Shown: positions 50,840 to 59,034 of the stretch, piece by piece | Position numbering within the stretch: the stretch's first letter is position 1 | How the letters are laid out: the number at the start of each line of letters is the position of its first letter | DNA from: DATARH01 sp963778385 | GTDB taxonomy: Bacteria > Pseudomonadota > Alphaproteobacteria > ATCC43930 > CGMCC-115725 | DNA: 64,000 nt | Direction of reading: 5' to 3' | Assembly (NCBI GenBank): GCA_963778385.1 | Contig: CAVZUA010000026.1 | Coordinates: 124,001 to 188,000, forward strand | The notes under the pieces: model-generated | Database searches by the model: none | The model's input: the letters and a program-made list of their open reading frames with translations, nothing else | Told to the model about the DNA's origin: nothing | Position numbers and translations under genes: made by a program

Positions 50840-51157
50840 ATGGCCAAGTCCGCGCCCAAACGCCCAGCCAAACCGGCGCCGAAGAGTGCCGGTCGACGCG
50901 GCGGCAGCATCAAGCCGGTGCTGCTGGCGGCCGGGCTCGGCCTGTACTGGTTTGTCGAGTACCAAGACCTCGGCGATGCGATGACGATGCCTGTATGGGG
51001 TTATGCAACCGCCTTGGGCGTGCGGCTCCTGGCGGATTTCGTCGGCGCCTGGGTCGTCGTCTCGGCATTGCAGCTGGTGCTCGCGCTGGGCCGTCTGGGC
51101 GTCGCCTACCTGCGTGGTTTGATGCTGCAGCAGGGCAGCGGGAGTAGCGCTGGATGA
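50840..51157 (+). CDS. Small membrane protein in flagellar operon
   Basis: A 105-residue protein of unknown family. The first 25 residues are basic and Pro/Lys rich (KSAPKRPAKPAPKSAGRRGG); two hydrophobic segments follow (IKPVLLAAGLGLYWFVEYQD and FVGAWVVVSALQLVLALGRL). It overlaps fliH by four bases and is 17 bases after motB, so it is translated with the flagellar genes. It may be a stator- or export-linked factor; unknown. Confidence 0.7.
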   Translation: MAKSAPKRPAKPAPKSAGRRGGSIKPVLLAAGLGLYWFVEYQDLGDAMTMPVWGYATALGVRLLADFVGAWVVVSALQLVLALGRLGVAYLRGLMLQQGSGSSAG

Positions 51158-51900
51158 GCGTGCGCCTCAATCTCGCCGGCGCGACGGTGCGGCCGTTCCA
51201 GTTCCCCTCGCTCAATGGTGACGATCCGGTGCCGGCGCCAATCGCCGTGCCGCCGCCGGTCGACGACGCGGGGGCACGGGTCGAGGCGGCCGAGCAGGCG
51301 GCGCGGGCGCTCGAAGCGGAACTCGCCCGGGCGCGCGAGGAGGGGCTGGAACGCGGGCTCGTGGAAGGCCGCGAACATGGCTACGCCGCCGGCTTTACGG
51401 AAGGCGCCAAAGCCGGCGAAGCCAAGATGATGGAAGCCGTCAAGCGCATGGCGGAGATGATCGGCAAGCTCGGCACGCCGGTCGCGGCGCTGGAGCAGCC
51501 GGTCGAAGAGGCGATCGTCGCGCTGGCGCTCGAAATCGCCCGCTGCGTGATCGGCGACAACGTCAAGCATTCGCACGATTTTCTCGTTCGCCTGGTGCGC
51601 GAGGCGATCGCCAAGGTGCCGCTCGAGATGGGCGCGCCGCGCGTGCTGCTCAATCCGGTCGATCTCGACCTGATCCAGCGTCTGGTGCCCGAGGTCGATG
51701 ACGGACATGCGGTGCTGGTCGGCGACGAGATGATCGAACCCGGCGGCGCGCTGATCGTCGCCGACGGCGAGGAGCGGCAGATCAAGGATCGGCGCTGGAA
51801 CCCGCGCACCGCCGACGGCGTGTCGGAGGTGAACCTGACACTGTCGTCGCGCTGGCGGGCGGTGATGCTGATGCTGTTCGACGGCGAGGACGATCGATGA
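51154..51900 (+). CDS. fliH: Flagellar export ATPase regulator FliH
   Basis: A 248-residue peripheral stalk protein. The N-terminus resembles the FliN-binding segment (VRPFQFPSLNGDD); the middle is a coiled coil (AARALEAELARAREEGLERG) with a GxxxG-type stretch (GLVEGREHGYAAGFTEG then GAKAGEAKMMEAVKRM), and the C-terminal half (EAIVALALEIARCVIGDNVK) binds FliI. Starts and stops overlap its neighbours, typical of the operon. Confidence 0.87.
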   Translation: MSVRLNLAGATVRPFQFPSLNGDDPVPAPIAVPPPVDDAGARVEAAEQAARALEAELARAREEGLERGLVEGREHGYAAGFTEGAKAGEAKMMEAVKRMAEMIGKLGTPVAALEQPVEEAIVALALEIARCVIGDNVKHSHDFLVRLVREAIAKVPLEMGAPRVLLNPVDLDLIQRLVPEVDDGHAVLVGDEMIEPGGALIVADGEERQIKDRRWNPRTADGVSEVNLTLSSRWRAVMLMLFDGEDDR

Positions 51901-53246
51901 TCGGCGGCGGCAACAGCCTGGCCGAACGGCTGGTCATCGGCCTCGAACGCTATCAGGCGCGCCTCCACAGCAGCGACCACGGTGTCAAGGTGCACGGCAG
52001 CCTGGTGCGCACGGTCGGCCTGGTGATGGAGGCGCGCGGCATCCATGTGGCGATCGGCGAGCGCTGTTTTGTCGAGGGCGACTCGGGGCGGCTGATGTCG
52101 GCCGAGGTCGTCGGCTTTGACGGCGGCCGGGTGCTGCTGATGGCCGAGGGGCTCGCCGAGGGGCTGGCACCGGGCGCGCGAGTGATCCCGGCGGGGCGGA
52201 CGATGGAGGTGGCCGTCGGTCCTGAGCTGCTCGGCCGGGTCATCGATGGCGCCGGCCAACCGATCGACGGCAAGGGGCAGATTCGCCATACCGAGCGCGT
52301 TCCGCTGTTCGGGCGTAGCATCAACCCGATGTCGCGGTCGCTGGTGACTGAGCCGCTAGATGTCGGAGTTCGTTCAATAAATGCGCTGTTTTCGGTCGGT
52401 CGTGGATCCCGTCTGGGGCTGTTCGCGGGAAGCGGCGTGGGGAAGAGTGTGCTGTTGGGTATGATGGCCCGCTACACCAGCGCCGATATCGTCGTGGTCG
52501 GGCTGATCGGCGAGCGAAGCCGCGAGGTCAAGGAATTTGTCGAGCGTATTCTCGGCTCCGGCGGCCTGGCAAAGGCTGTCGTCGTCGCCGCTCCGGCGAA
52601 TGAATCGGCGCTGGGGCGGGTGCACGGCGCCTATCGCGCAACCGCGATCGCCGAGTATTTCCGTGACCAGGGACACGAGGTGCTGCTGCTGATGGATTCG
52701 CTGACCCGTTTCGCGATGGCGCAGCGCGAGATCGGTCTCGCGGTCGGCGAGATCCCGGCGAGTCGCGGCTATCCGCCTTCGGTGTTCGGGCGTATTTCCT
52801 CGCTGTGCGAGCGCGCCGGCAATGGCGCCGAAGGCTCCGGTAGCATCACCGCGTTCTATACCGTGCTGGTTGAGGGCGACGATCCGAACGATCCGGTCGG
52901 CGACTCCGCCCGCTCGATCCTTGACGGTCATCTGGTGCTGTCACGCCAACTCGCCGATCGCGGCCATTTTCCGGCGCTTGATGTCGGCGCCTCGGTGAGC
53001 CGAGTGATGACGACCGTGGTGCCGGCCGAGCAGATCGCTGCGACGCAGCGCTTCAAGCAGCTGTGGACCCGGCTGGAGGAGAGCCGCGACCTGATCGCGA
53101 TCGGCGGCTACCGGCCGGGGCACGATGCCGAACTGGATCGCGCGGTCCAGCTGCAACCGGCGATCAACGAATTCTTGCGCCAGGACATGACCAACGCGGT
53201 GCGCTTTGGGGAGAGCGTCGCCGCACTTGGCGAGATCGTCGGATAA
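51897..53246 (+). CDS. fliI: Flagellar export ATPase FliI
   Basis: A 449-residue F1-beta-like ATPase. Walker A is in LGLFAGSGVGKSVLLGMMAR, Walker B in GHEVLLLMDSLTRFAMAQRE, and the signature EIPASRGYPPSVFGRISSLC of type III ATPases follows. It unfolds and delivers export substrates. The ATG overlaps fliH by four bases. Confidence 0.94.
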   Translation: MIGGGNSLAERLVIGLERYQARLHSSDHGVKVHGSLVRTVGLVMEARGIHVAIGERCFVEGDSGRLMSAEVVGFDGGRVLLMAEGLAEGLAPGARVIPAGRTMEVAVGPELLGRVIDGAGQPIDGKGQIRHTERVPLFGRSINPMSRSLVTEPLDVGVRSINALFSVGRGSRLGLFAGSGVGKSVLLGMMARYTSADIVVVGLIGERSREVKEFVERILGSGGLAKAVVVAAPANESALGRVHGAYRATAIAEYFRDQGHEVLLLMDSLTRFAMAQREIGLAVGEIPASRGYPPSVFGRISSLCERAGNGAEGSGSITAFYTVLVEGDDPNDPVGDSARSILDGHLVLSRQLADRGHFPALDVGASVSRVMTTVVPAEQIAATQRFKQLWTRLEESRDLIAIGGYRPGHDAELDRAVQLQPAINEFLRQDMTNAVRFGESVAALGEIVG

Positions 53247-53286
53247 CAGGGCCTTGAGGTAGGGCCTTACGTGCGGTGGGGGGAGA

Positions 53287-53715
53287 ATGGCTGCGCTGCA
53301 CAAGCTGATCAGCGTCACTGGGAAAAGGAGCGAGGCCGCCGTTGCGACATGGCAGCGGCTAAAGGCGCAATGCAACGAAGCGCTGATGAAATTGTCGATT
53401 CTGCGGCAGCATGTCGAACGCTACCGCCAGATGCTCAATGCCGGCCTCGGCGAGGGCATGCCGGCGATGTCGACCATGGCCTATCTCGGCTTTATCGGCC
53501 AGATCGAGGAGGTCGTGCAGCGTCAGGAACACGAAGTCGGGCGCCTTGAAGCGGCCTGCGTGCGGCAATGGGAGGAACTGATCGAGATACGCCGGGAAAA
53601 GCGCACCTACGAGATCGTCAGCGAGAAGGCCGCGGAGCGCGCGCTGGCGACGGCGTTGCGCCGCAGCCAGGCCGAGATTGACGATTTGCTGCAGCGCGTG
53701 AACCGCGCGCCGTAA
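53287..53715 (+). CDS. fliJ: Flagellar export chaperone FliJ
   Basis: A 142-residue all-helical coiled-coil protein, the central stalk of the FliI ATPase. Evidence is its position just after fliI, its length and its heptad pattern (FIGQIEEVVQRQEHEVGRLE, KRTYEIVSEKAAERALATAL). ATG 53287 follows GGGGGAGA. FliJ sequences are weakly conserved, so the call relies partly on context. Confidence 0.78.
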   Translation: MAALHKLISVTGKRSEAAVATWQRLKAQCNEALMKLSILRQHVERYRQMLNAGLGEGMPAMSTMAYLGFIGQIEEVVQRQEHEVGRLEAACVRQWEELIEIRREKRTYEIVSEKAAERALATALRRSQAEIDDLLQRVNRAP

Positions 53716-53747
53716 CGAAAATGTGACGGAAAGCGAAATTTCGTGCG

Positions 53748-54287
53748 ATGACCGATATCGACCAAGATGCGTCGCTCGATCTCGACGAGCCGCGTGGTCG
53801 CAGCTCCCTCCTCAAATGGGCGCTGATCGGTCTCATTTTGCTTTTGGTGCTGGGCGGCGGGGGCTTTGCCGCTTGGTATTTCTTCCTTGGCGGACGGGCG
53901 GCGCCGCAACCGAAGGAGGTCGAGGCGCCACTCCCCTATTTCTTGGACCTGAAGCCGTTCGTGGTCAGCCTGCCGAACAAGAGCGGATCGCCGCATTTCG
54001 TGCAACTCGGGATCAGCCTGCAGCTGCCGCGCGAGGCGGCGGGTGAAATGGTTAAGGCGGTGCTGCCGGAGTTCCAGGACGCGATGCGGCAGACCTTGCT
54101 CGGATACCGGACCGAGGATCTGCAAACCCCCACCGGGGTAGACACGGTGCGCAAGGCGATGACCGAGCACCTCAACCAAACGGCGGCCCGCGTCCTTGGT
54201 GCGGAGCGCATCGCCAAACTGACCGCGGGGACGTCGGCCCCTGTCTTTGTGCAAAACGTCCTGTTCGCGACGCTGATCGTCGAATGA
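53748..54287 (+). CDS. fliL: Flagellar basal body protein FliL
   Basis: A 179-residue single-pass membrane protein. The helix is WALIGLILLLVLGGGGFAAW then YFF, followed by the stomatin-like periplasmic domain (FLDLKPFVVSLPNKSGSPHF, MRQTLLGYRTEDLQTPTG, VQNVLFATLIVE). It supports the stator. A palindrome follows right after the stop, before fliO. Confidence 0.88.
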   Translation: MTDIDQDASLDLDEPRGRSSLLKWALIGLILLLVLGGGGFAAWYFFLGGRAAPQPKEVEAPLPYFLDLKPFVVSLPNKSGSPHFVQLGISLQLPREAAGEMVKAVLPEFQDAMRQTLLGYRTEDLQTPTGVDTVRKAMTEHLNQTAARVLGAERIAKLTAGTSAPVFVQNVLFATLIVE

Positions 54288-54298
54288 GGTGCGCGTTA

Positions 54299-54401
54299 CC
54301 CCCACCCCGACCCTCCCCCACCAGCGCGGGAGGGGGATTGCAATCGCCGACGTTTCAATCGCGCTCCCTCCCGCGCTGGCGGGGGAGGGTCGGGGCGGGG
54401 G
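54299..54401. repeat. Palindromic repeat between fliL and fliO
   Basis: CCCCACCCCGACCCTCCCCC at 54299 faces GGGGGAGGGTCGGGGCGGGG ending 54401, and the inner parts CCAGCGCGGGAGGG and CCCTCCCGCGCTGG also pair, giving an almost perfect stem of about 36 bases with a 30-base loop. Such CCCTCCCC/GGGGAGGG elements are widespread in alphaproteobacteria. It lies inside the operon and would form a very stable hairpin in the mRNA. Confidence 0.85.
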
Positions 54402-54437
54402 TACGACGCCGCGCGAGCGCAAGACCCGGGCCGCACC

Positions 54438-54767
54438 GTGCCGTATGACGCCGACGGGCTCGGCTCGCTATCGCTGACGCTCGGCATCATCGTGTTGTTG
54501 TTGTGGGGCGGCATCTGGGCGATGCGCCGCATGCGTCCGGGGATTGGCCTCGGCAATTCCCGCGACTGCACGATCCTGCGGTCGATGCCGCTGGGGCCGC
54601 GCGAGCGGTTGCTCGTGGTCGAGATCGGGGCACGACAGTTGGTGATCGGGATCGGCTCTGCCTCGGTCTCGCTGATCTGCGAGCTCGACGAGCGGTTGCC
54701 CGCCGCCGCGGCGGACGACCGGTTTGGCGAGACGATCAGGAAGGCGGTGGGGAAATGGCGCGGCTGA
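54438..54767 (+). CDS. fliO: Flagellar biosynthesis protein FliO
   Basis: A 109-residue protein with one membrane helix (LSLTLGIIVLLLWGGIWAMR) and a small cytoplasmic domain (CTILRSMPLGPRERLLVVEI, GARQLVIGIGSASVSLICEL) that is typical of FliO, a helper for assembly of the FliP ring. GTG 54438 is the start. Overlaps fliP by 13 bases. Confidence 0.85.
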   Translation: MPYDADGLGSLSLTLGIIVLLLWGGIWAMRRMRPGIGLGNSRDCTILRSMPLGPRERLLVVEIGARQLVIGIGSASVSLICELDERLPAAAADDRFGETIRKAVGKWRG

Positions 54768-55510
54768 CGCGACTGCTCCCGCTGCTGGCCACTGTGCTCG
54801 TTTTCGTGCTGGCCATTGGCGCGGCGCAGGCGGCGGGGATCGGCGCGCTCGACATGAAGCCCGACGGCCATGGCGGACAGAGCTACACGGTGCCGGTGCA
54901 GCTGCTGCTGCTGATGGCGGGATTGGTGTTCCTGCCGGCGATCCTGCTGACGATGACGTCGTTCACCCGCATCATCATCGTGCTGTCGCTGCTGCGCCAG
55001 GCGCTGGGGCTGACCCAGACGCCGCCCAACCAGGTGCTGATCGGGCTGGCGCTGTTCCTGACGATGTTCGTGATGGGCCCGGTTTTCACCCGGGTCGGCA
55101 GCGAAGCGGTGCAGCCGCTGATCGACAACAAGATCTCGACCGAGGACGCGCTGACCAAGGCGCAAGGCCCGGTGCGCGAGTTCATGATCAAGCAGACCCG
55201 GCGCGACGATCTCGGCCTATTTCTGAAGCTTGCAGGCGGGCAGACCTACCCGAGCGCCCAGGAAGTACCGTTCTCGATCCTCGTCCCGGCCTTTGTGACC
55301 TCGGAGCTGAAGACCGGTTTTCAGATCGGCTTCCTGATTTTCCTGCCGTTTCTGGTGATCGATATCGTCGTTGCGGCGGTGATGATGTCGCTCGGCATGA
55401 TGCTGTTGTCGCCGACCAGCGTGTCGCTACCGTTGAAGCTCGCGTTGTTTGTGCTGGTCAATGGCTGGACGCTGGTGATCGGCTCGCTGGCGGAAGGATT
55501 TCTGCGGTGA
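54755..55510 (+). CDS. fliP: Flagellar export gate protein FliP
   Basis: A 251-residue protein with a signal peptide (LLPLLATVLVFVLAIGAAQA) and four helices. Conserved are LLLMAGLVFLPAILLTMTSF then TRIIIVLSLLRQALGLTQTP, PSAQEVPFSILVPAFVTSEL and GFLIFLPFLVIDIVVAAVMM. ATG 54755 within the end of fliO is the right start; an upstream open frame is not coding. Core of the export gate. Confidence 0.95.
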   Translation: MARLTRLLPLLATVLVFVLAIGAAQAAGIGALDMKPDGHGGQSYTVPVQLLLLMAGLVFLPAILLTMTSFTRIIIVLSLLRQALGLTQTPPNQVLIGLALFLTMFVMGPVFTRVGSEAVQPLIDNKISTEDALTKAQGPVREFMIKQTRRDDLGLFLKLAGGQTYPSAQEVPFSILVPAFVTSELKTGFQIGFLIFLPFLVIDIVVAAVMMSLGMMLLSPTSVSLPLKLALFVLVNGWTLVIGSLAEGFLR

Positions 55511-55776
55511 GCACGGCGGAAATCGTCACCGCGTCGCGCGAGATGATGGGGTTTGTACTGATGCTGTCGACGCCGTTTCTGCTGGCGGCGGTGGCGGCCA
55601 GCCTGGCGATCGGCGTCTTCCAGGCGGCGACGCGGATGAACGACCTGACACTCAGTTTTGTGCCGCGGTTTTTCGCGGTGTTGCTGGTGCTGTTTCTCGC
55701 CGCAACCTGGGCTGGCACGCGGATGACCGCCTATGTCGAGCGCGCGGCGATGAGCACGGCCGCGATCGGCCGGTGA
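55507..55776 (+). CDS. fliQ: Flagellar export gate protein FliQ, second copy
   Basis: An 89-residue two-helix protein (FVLMLSTPFLLAAVAASLAI and FAVLLVLFLAATWAGTRMTA) with the FliQ signature as QAATRMNDLTLSFVPRFF. It has the normal place between fliP and fliR, yet the sequence deviates from canonical TQINE and GPW more than the copy after fliN. The start is GTG 55507 overlapping the fliP stop. Two FliQ genes in one cluster are unusual. Confidence 0.85.
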   Translation: MSTAEIVTASREMMGFVLMLSTPFLLAAVAASLAIGVFQAATRMNDLTLSFVPRFFAVLLVLFLAATWAGTRMTAYVERAAMSTAAIGR

Positions 55777-55780
55777 CGCG

Positions 55781-56569
55781 GTGCTGAGCTTTACCGATGC
55801 CGATCTGACGCGCTGGATCGGCCAGTTCTTTTGGCCCTTCCTGCGCATTCTCGCGCTGTTCGGCGCGGCGCCCGCCTTCAATTCGGTGTCGATCCCGATC
55901 CGTGCCAAGGTGGCACTGGCTTTTGTCGTCGCGGTCGCGGTGGCGGGCACGGTCAAGCAATCGGCGCCGCTCGATTTCTCCTGGGCCACCGTGACGCTGA
56001 TCGTCGAGCAGGTACTGGTGGGCCTGGCGATCGGCTTCGCGATGCAGCTGACGCTGACCGCCATGACGTTGGCGGGTGAATTCGTCGGCATGCAGATGGG
56101 TTTCGGGTTTGCCGCGATGTTCGACTTCCAGAGCGGCTTCCAGGTGCCGGTGATGGCGAATTTCTTCAGCCTCGTCGCGCTGTTGCTGTTTGTCTCGTTG
56201 AACGGCCATCTCGTGCTGCTTGGGGTGCTGGTGAAGAGCTTCACGGTGGTGCCGATCGCCGCCGGCAGTGGGATCAGCGCGGAGGGCTGGCGGGCGCTGG
56301 CGCGCGCGGGGGCGCTACTGTTTCAGATGGGGGTGTGGCTGGCGCTGCCGGTCATCGCTGTGCTGCTGGCGACGCACCTCGCTGTCGGTTTTGTGTCGCG
56401 CGTCGCGCCGCAATTCAATGTCATGTCGGTCGGCTTCTCGCTGTTCATGTGGGTCGGGGTAGCGGCGGTGATCGTGCTGATCCCGTTCTTTGTGCCGGCC
56501 GTCGAGCACATCATCGAAGCCGGGCTGGCGCTCGCGGGCAGCGCGCTGCGCGACGGGGCCACGCCGTGA
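55781..56569 (+). CDS. fliR: Flagellar export gate protein FliR
   Basis: A 262-residue protein with about six helices, one copy per gate. Signatures are FWPFLRILALFGAAPAFNSV, QVLVGLAIGFAMQLTLTAMT and GEFVGMQMGFGFAAMFDFQS. GTG 55781 starts it and it overlaps flhB by four bases. Confidence 0.93.
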   Translation: MLSFTDADLTRWIGQFFWPFLRILALFGAAPAFNSVSIPIRAKVALAFVVAVAVAGTVKQSAPLDFSWATVTLIVEQVLVGLAIGFAMQLTLTAMTLAGEFVGMQMGFGFAAMFDFQSGFQVPVMANFFSLVALLLFVSLNGHLVLLGVLVKSFTVVPIAAGSGISAEGWRALARAGALLFQMGVWLALPVIAVLLATHLAVGFVSRVAPQFNVMSVGFSLFMWVGVAAVIVLIPFFVPAVEHIIEAGLALAGSALRDGATP

Positions 56570-57702
56570 CCGACACCTCGGCCGGCGAGAACAGAACCGA
56601 ACAGGCTACACCGCGGCGGCTGGAGCGGGCGCGCGAGGAAGGCTCCGTCGTTCGCGCGCATGCCGTCGCCGGCGCGGCGGTATTGATCGCCGGCGCGGCG
56701 ATCTTGTGGCTTGCCGGCACGAAATTTATCGAACTGCTGGAAACATCGCTGCGCGTCGGCTTTACCCTGCAGCCGGAGGCGATGCGCGAGCCGGCGCGGC
56801 TCGTCGCCACGGCCGGGGAAATCGCCTGGCCGGCGGTGCTGATCCTCGCGCCCTTCATGCTGATTCTCGCCGCGGTCGGCTTCGTCGCGGATGTCGCGAT
56901 CGGCGGCTGGGTGGTCTCAGCCAAGCCGATCACCCCCGATTTCACCCGCATCGACCCGCTGAAAGGCCTTGGCCGGCTGTTTTCGCACGCGGCGCTGGCG
57001 GAAATCGTCAAGGCGATCGTCAAGTTCATCGTCGTCGGCGCCGTCGCTGCCTCGCTGATGAAAGCCTGGCCGCGCGATTTCCTTCACATTGCCGCCGAGA
57101 GCTGGCCTTACGCGTCGCATCATGTCGGCGCGCTGGCGAACAAGGTGTTCCTGATCCTGGCGGTGTCGCTGGCGGTGGTCACGGTGTTCGAGGTGCCCTA
57201 CCAGCTCTGGCACCACCGCGACCAGCTCAAGATGAGCCGCCAGGAAATCAAAGACGAGCAGAAAGATCAGGAGGGCAGCCCGCAAACCCGGCGGCGCATC
57301 CGCGGCTTGCGGCTCAAACTGGCGCGGGCACGGATGATGAGCGAGGTGCCGAAGGCCGACGTGGTCGTCGTCAATCCGGAGCATTTTGCCGCGGCGCTGA
57401 GCTATCGCGAGGAACGCATGCGCGCGCCGCGCCTCATCGCCAAGGGCACCGGCCTCATCGCGTTGCGCATCCGCGCTGTGGCCGAGGAGCACGGTATCGC
57501 AGTGGTCGAGGCGCCGCCGCTGGCACGCTCGATCAACCGCTTTGTCGATCTAGGCGACGAGATCCCGGTCGGGCTCTACCGCGCCGTCGCCGAGGTGCTG
57601 GCCTATGTATACCGGCTAAAGGCGGCGCGCGATGACCGCCTGCCGATCCCACCGCTGCCGCAAGACGGCCGCTTCCAGCCGCCTGAGGAATTCGATGCCT
57701 GA
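56566..57702 (+). CDS. flhB: Flagellar export switch protein FlhB
   Basis: A 378-residue export protein with four helices in the first 210 residues and a cytoplasmic domain. NRTEQATPRRLERAREEGSV is the family N-terminus; the linker is RQEIKDEQKDQEGSPQTRRR. The autocleavage motif is N270-P271-E-H (VVVNPEHFAAALSY), NPEH instead of the common NPTH. Cleavage allows FliK to switch substrates. The GTG 56566 overlaps the fliR stop. Confidence 0.93.
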   Translation: MTDTSAGENRTEQATPRRLERAREEGSVVRAHAVAGAAVLIAGAAILWLAGTKFIELLETSLRVGFTLQPEAMREPARLVATAGEIAWPAVLILAPFMLILAAVGFVADVAIGGWVVSAKPITPDFTRIDPLKGLGRLFSHAALAEIVKAIVKFIVVGAVAASLMKAWPRDFLHIAAESWPYASHHVGALANKVFLILAVSLAVVTVFEVPYQLWHHRDQLKMSRQEIKDEQKDQEGSPQTRRRIRGLRLKLARARMMSEVPKADVVVVNPEHFAAALSYREERMRAPRLIAKGTGLIALRIRAVAEEHGIAVVEAPPLARSINRFVDLGDEIPVGLYRAVAEVLAYVYRLKAARDDRLPIPPLPQDGRFQPPEEFDA

Positions 57703-57775
57703 CGCCATGCGGCGGGGCGGACAGTTGCCGGAGAGAACATGACGAAAATCGAAAATACGTAGGTGCGGTCGCGCT

Positions 57776-58138
57776 TCAGGCGGCGCCGAGCGCGTGTTGC
57801 GCCGAGCGGGTGTGCTCGCTCCCGTCCGGGCCGTACGAGCGGTGCGGGTCCTGGTGGCGCAACCTGTCGATGGCAGCGGTCAGATGGCGCAGCATGGCGG
57901 CGCAGATGACGGCGTTTTCCTGGTTGTAGCGGGCGAGCGGCTGCAGCAGTTTCGGATCGGGTCGCGGCGTCCCCGGGACCAGCGTCGCCTGATCGATCAT
58001 GTCGGCGACAAGCATCTTGCGCTGGGTGATGTCGTTGATCGCCATTGGCGTGCCGCTCAGCAGCGCGCGCCGCTCGGCCTCCAGAATGTCGCGCAATTCG
58101 TCGATCAGTTCGGCGAGATGCTCGGCTGGCTGCGGCAT
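57776..58138 (-). CDS. flgN: Flagellar hook-filament junction chaperone FlgN-like protein
   Basis: A 120-residue helical protein (LAELIDELRDILEAERRALL, ITQRKMLVADMIDQATLV, LQPLARYNQENAVICAAMLR) with the look of FlgN, the chaperone for FlgK and FlgL. ATG 58138 is the start (MPQPAEHLAEL). It follows flgA by 11 bases on the minus strand, the common flgA-flgN pairing, which supports the name. Confidence 0.75.
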   Translation of the reverse strand: MPQPAEHLAELIDELRDILEAERRALLSGTPMAINDITQRKMLVADMIDQATLVPGTPRPDPKLLQPLARYNQENAVICAAMLRHLTAAIDRLRHQDPHRSYGPDGSEHTRSAQHALGAA

Positions 58139-58149
58139 TGCCGGCTCCG

Positions 58150-58860
58150 TCAGAACCTGATCTCGACGCCGCCGTCGCGGGCGACCGTGCCGCGCAGCGT
58201 CTTCTGGCTGTCGGTGTTCTGCACGGAGATCGTGTCGCCGATGCGGCCGTCGTCGAGTGCGGTGGCGGACGCCTTGATCGTCATCACCGGATCGCTCAGC
58301 GTCAGCGTCACCCGCTGCCCGCGATGCACTGAGATCGGCAGATCGAGCAGCGGCGACAGGATCGGCGCGCCGGCCATCACCCCGGCCCGCAGTATCTTGC
58401 CTTCGACCTGCCGCGGGTCGGTGATCAGACCGCCGATGCTGCTCAGCGCGTCGGCCCGGCCACGGCTCAACAAAGCCGGCGTGAGCGGCGTATTGGGGGC
58501 CAAATTCGTCGCCGCCACGACCGCCTCCACCCAGGCATGCGCGCGAACCGGCACATAAAGTGTCCAACTGGGAGACGGGCAGACAACTTTCGCCGTCATC
58601 ATCCCAGAATTCGTGGGTGGCAATTCGACGTTGATATTGTTGCAGGCCGGAAGTCGAAGTCGTGAATCAATCACACCGACTTCGACTTCGCCCTGCGCGT
58701 CATGCATTGCCGCCAGCCGCGGGGCCATCGCTGCTTCGATCGCCGAACGAATTGCCGCTTGATCTTGTATATCACCGGCAAGTGCCCCGCTAGATTTGGC
58801 GAAGCAGAGGAAAGTAACGGCGGTGATCGCCGTAGCGCTCAGCCTATACTTGCGGCCCAT
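58150..58860 (-). CDS. flgA: Flagellar P-ring assembly chaperone FlgA
   Basis: A 236-residue periplasmic protein with signal peptide (LSATAITAVTFLCFAKSSGA). The SAF-like domain has APNTPLTPALLSRGRAD, DPRQVEGKILRAGVMAGAPI and HRGQRVTLTLSDPVMTIKAS, and ends QNTDSQKTLRGTVARDGGVE. It helps FlgI form the P ring. AAGGGA precedes ATG 58860. Divergent from flgB. Confidence 0.9.
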   Translation of the reverse strand: MGRKYRLSATAITAVTFLCFAKSSGALAGDIQDQAAIRSAIEAAMAPRLAAMHDAQGEVEVGVIDSRLRLPACNNINVELPPTNSGMMTAKVVCPSPSWTLYVPVRAHAWVEAVVAATNLAPNTPLTPALLSRGRADALSSIGGLITDPRQVEGKILRAGVMAGAPILSPLLDLPISVHRGQRVTLTLSDPVMTIKASATALDDGRIGDTISVQNTDSQKTLRGTVARDGGVEIRF

Positions 58861-58896
58861 CGCAGTTTTCCCTTGCTTTTGACGAAAAGTTTCCAG

Positions 58897-58924
58897 ATCA
58901 TAACGAAAAATGGAAATACGGCAA
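58897..58924 (-). promoter_or_regulatory. Candidate promoter for flgA-flgN
   Basis: On the minus strand TTGCCG (58924-58919) and TATGAT (58902-58897) are 16 bases apart and about 40 bases before flgA. It is a fair sigma-70 match in an AT-rich stretch; no sigma-28 box was found for this divergent region. Confidence 0.35.
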
Positions 58925-59034
58925 GTCAGGAAAAAATCTTCGGTTGGCCGCGGGACGGGTGAAGGCGCGAGGCCTCGGCCGGTAATGGGGGTGGTGGTTG
59001 TGAAAGATCGTCGCGACAGGTCGGGCCGCCGGTG

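Noticed and set aside
54503..54754. Longer N-terminus for FliP, starting at 54503
   Set aside because: These 84 codons overlap fliO in another frame and have no FliP similarity; the ATG at 54755 begins the signal peptide.
58861..59031. Sigma-28 or sigma-54 promoter for flgB
   Set aside because: No convincing TAAAG/GCCGATAA or GG-N10-GC box could be read; only a sigma-70-like site for flgA was kept at low confidence.
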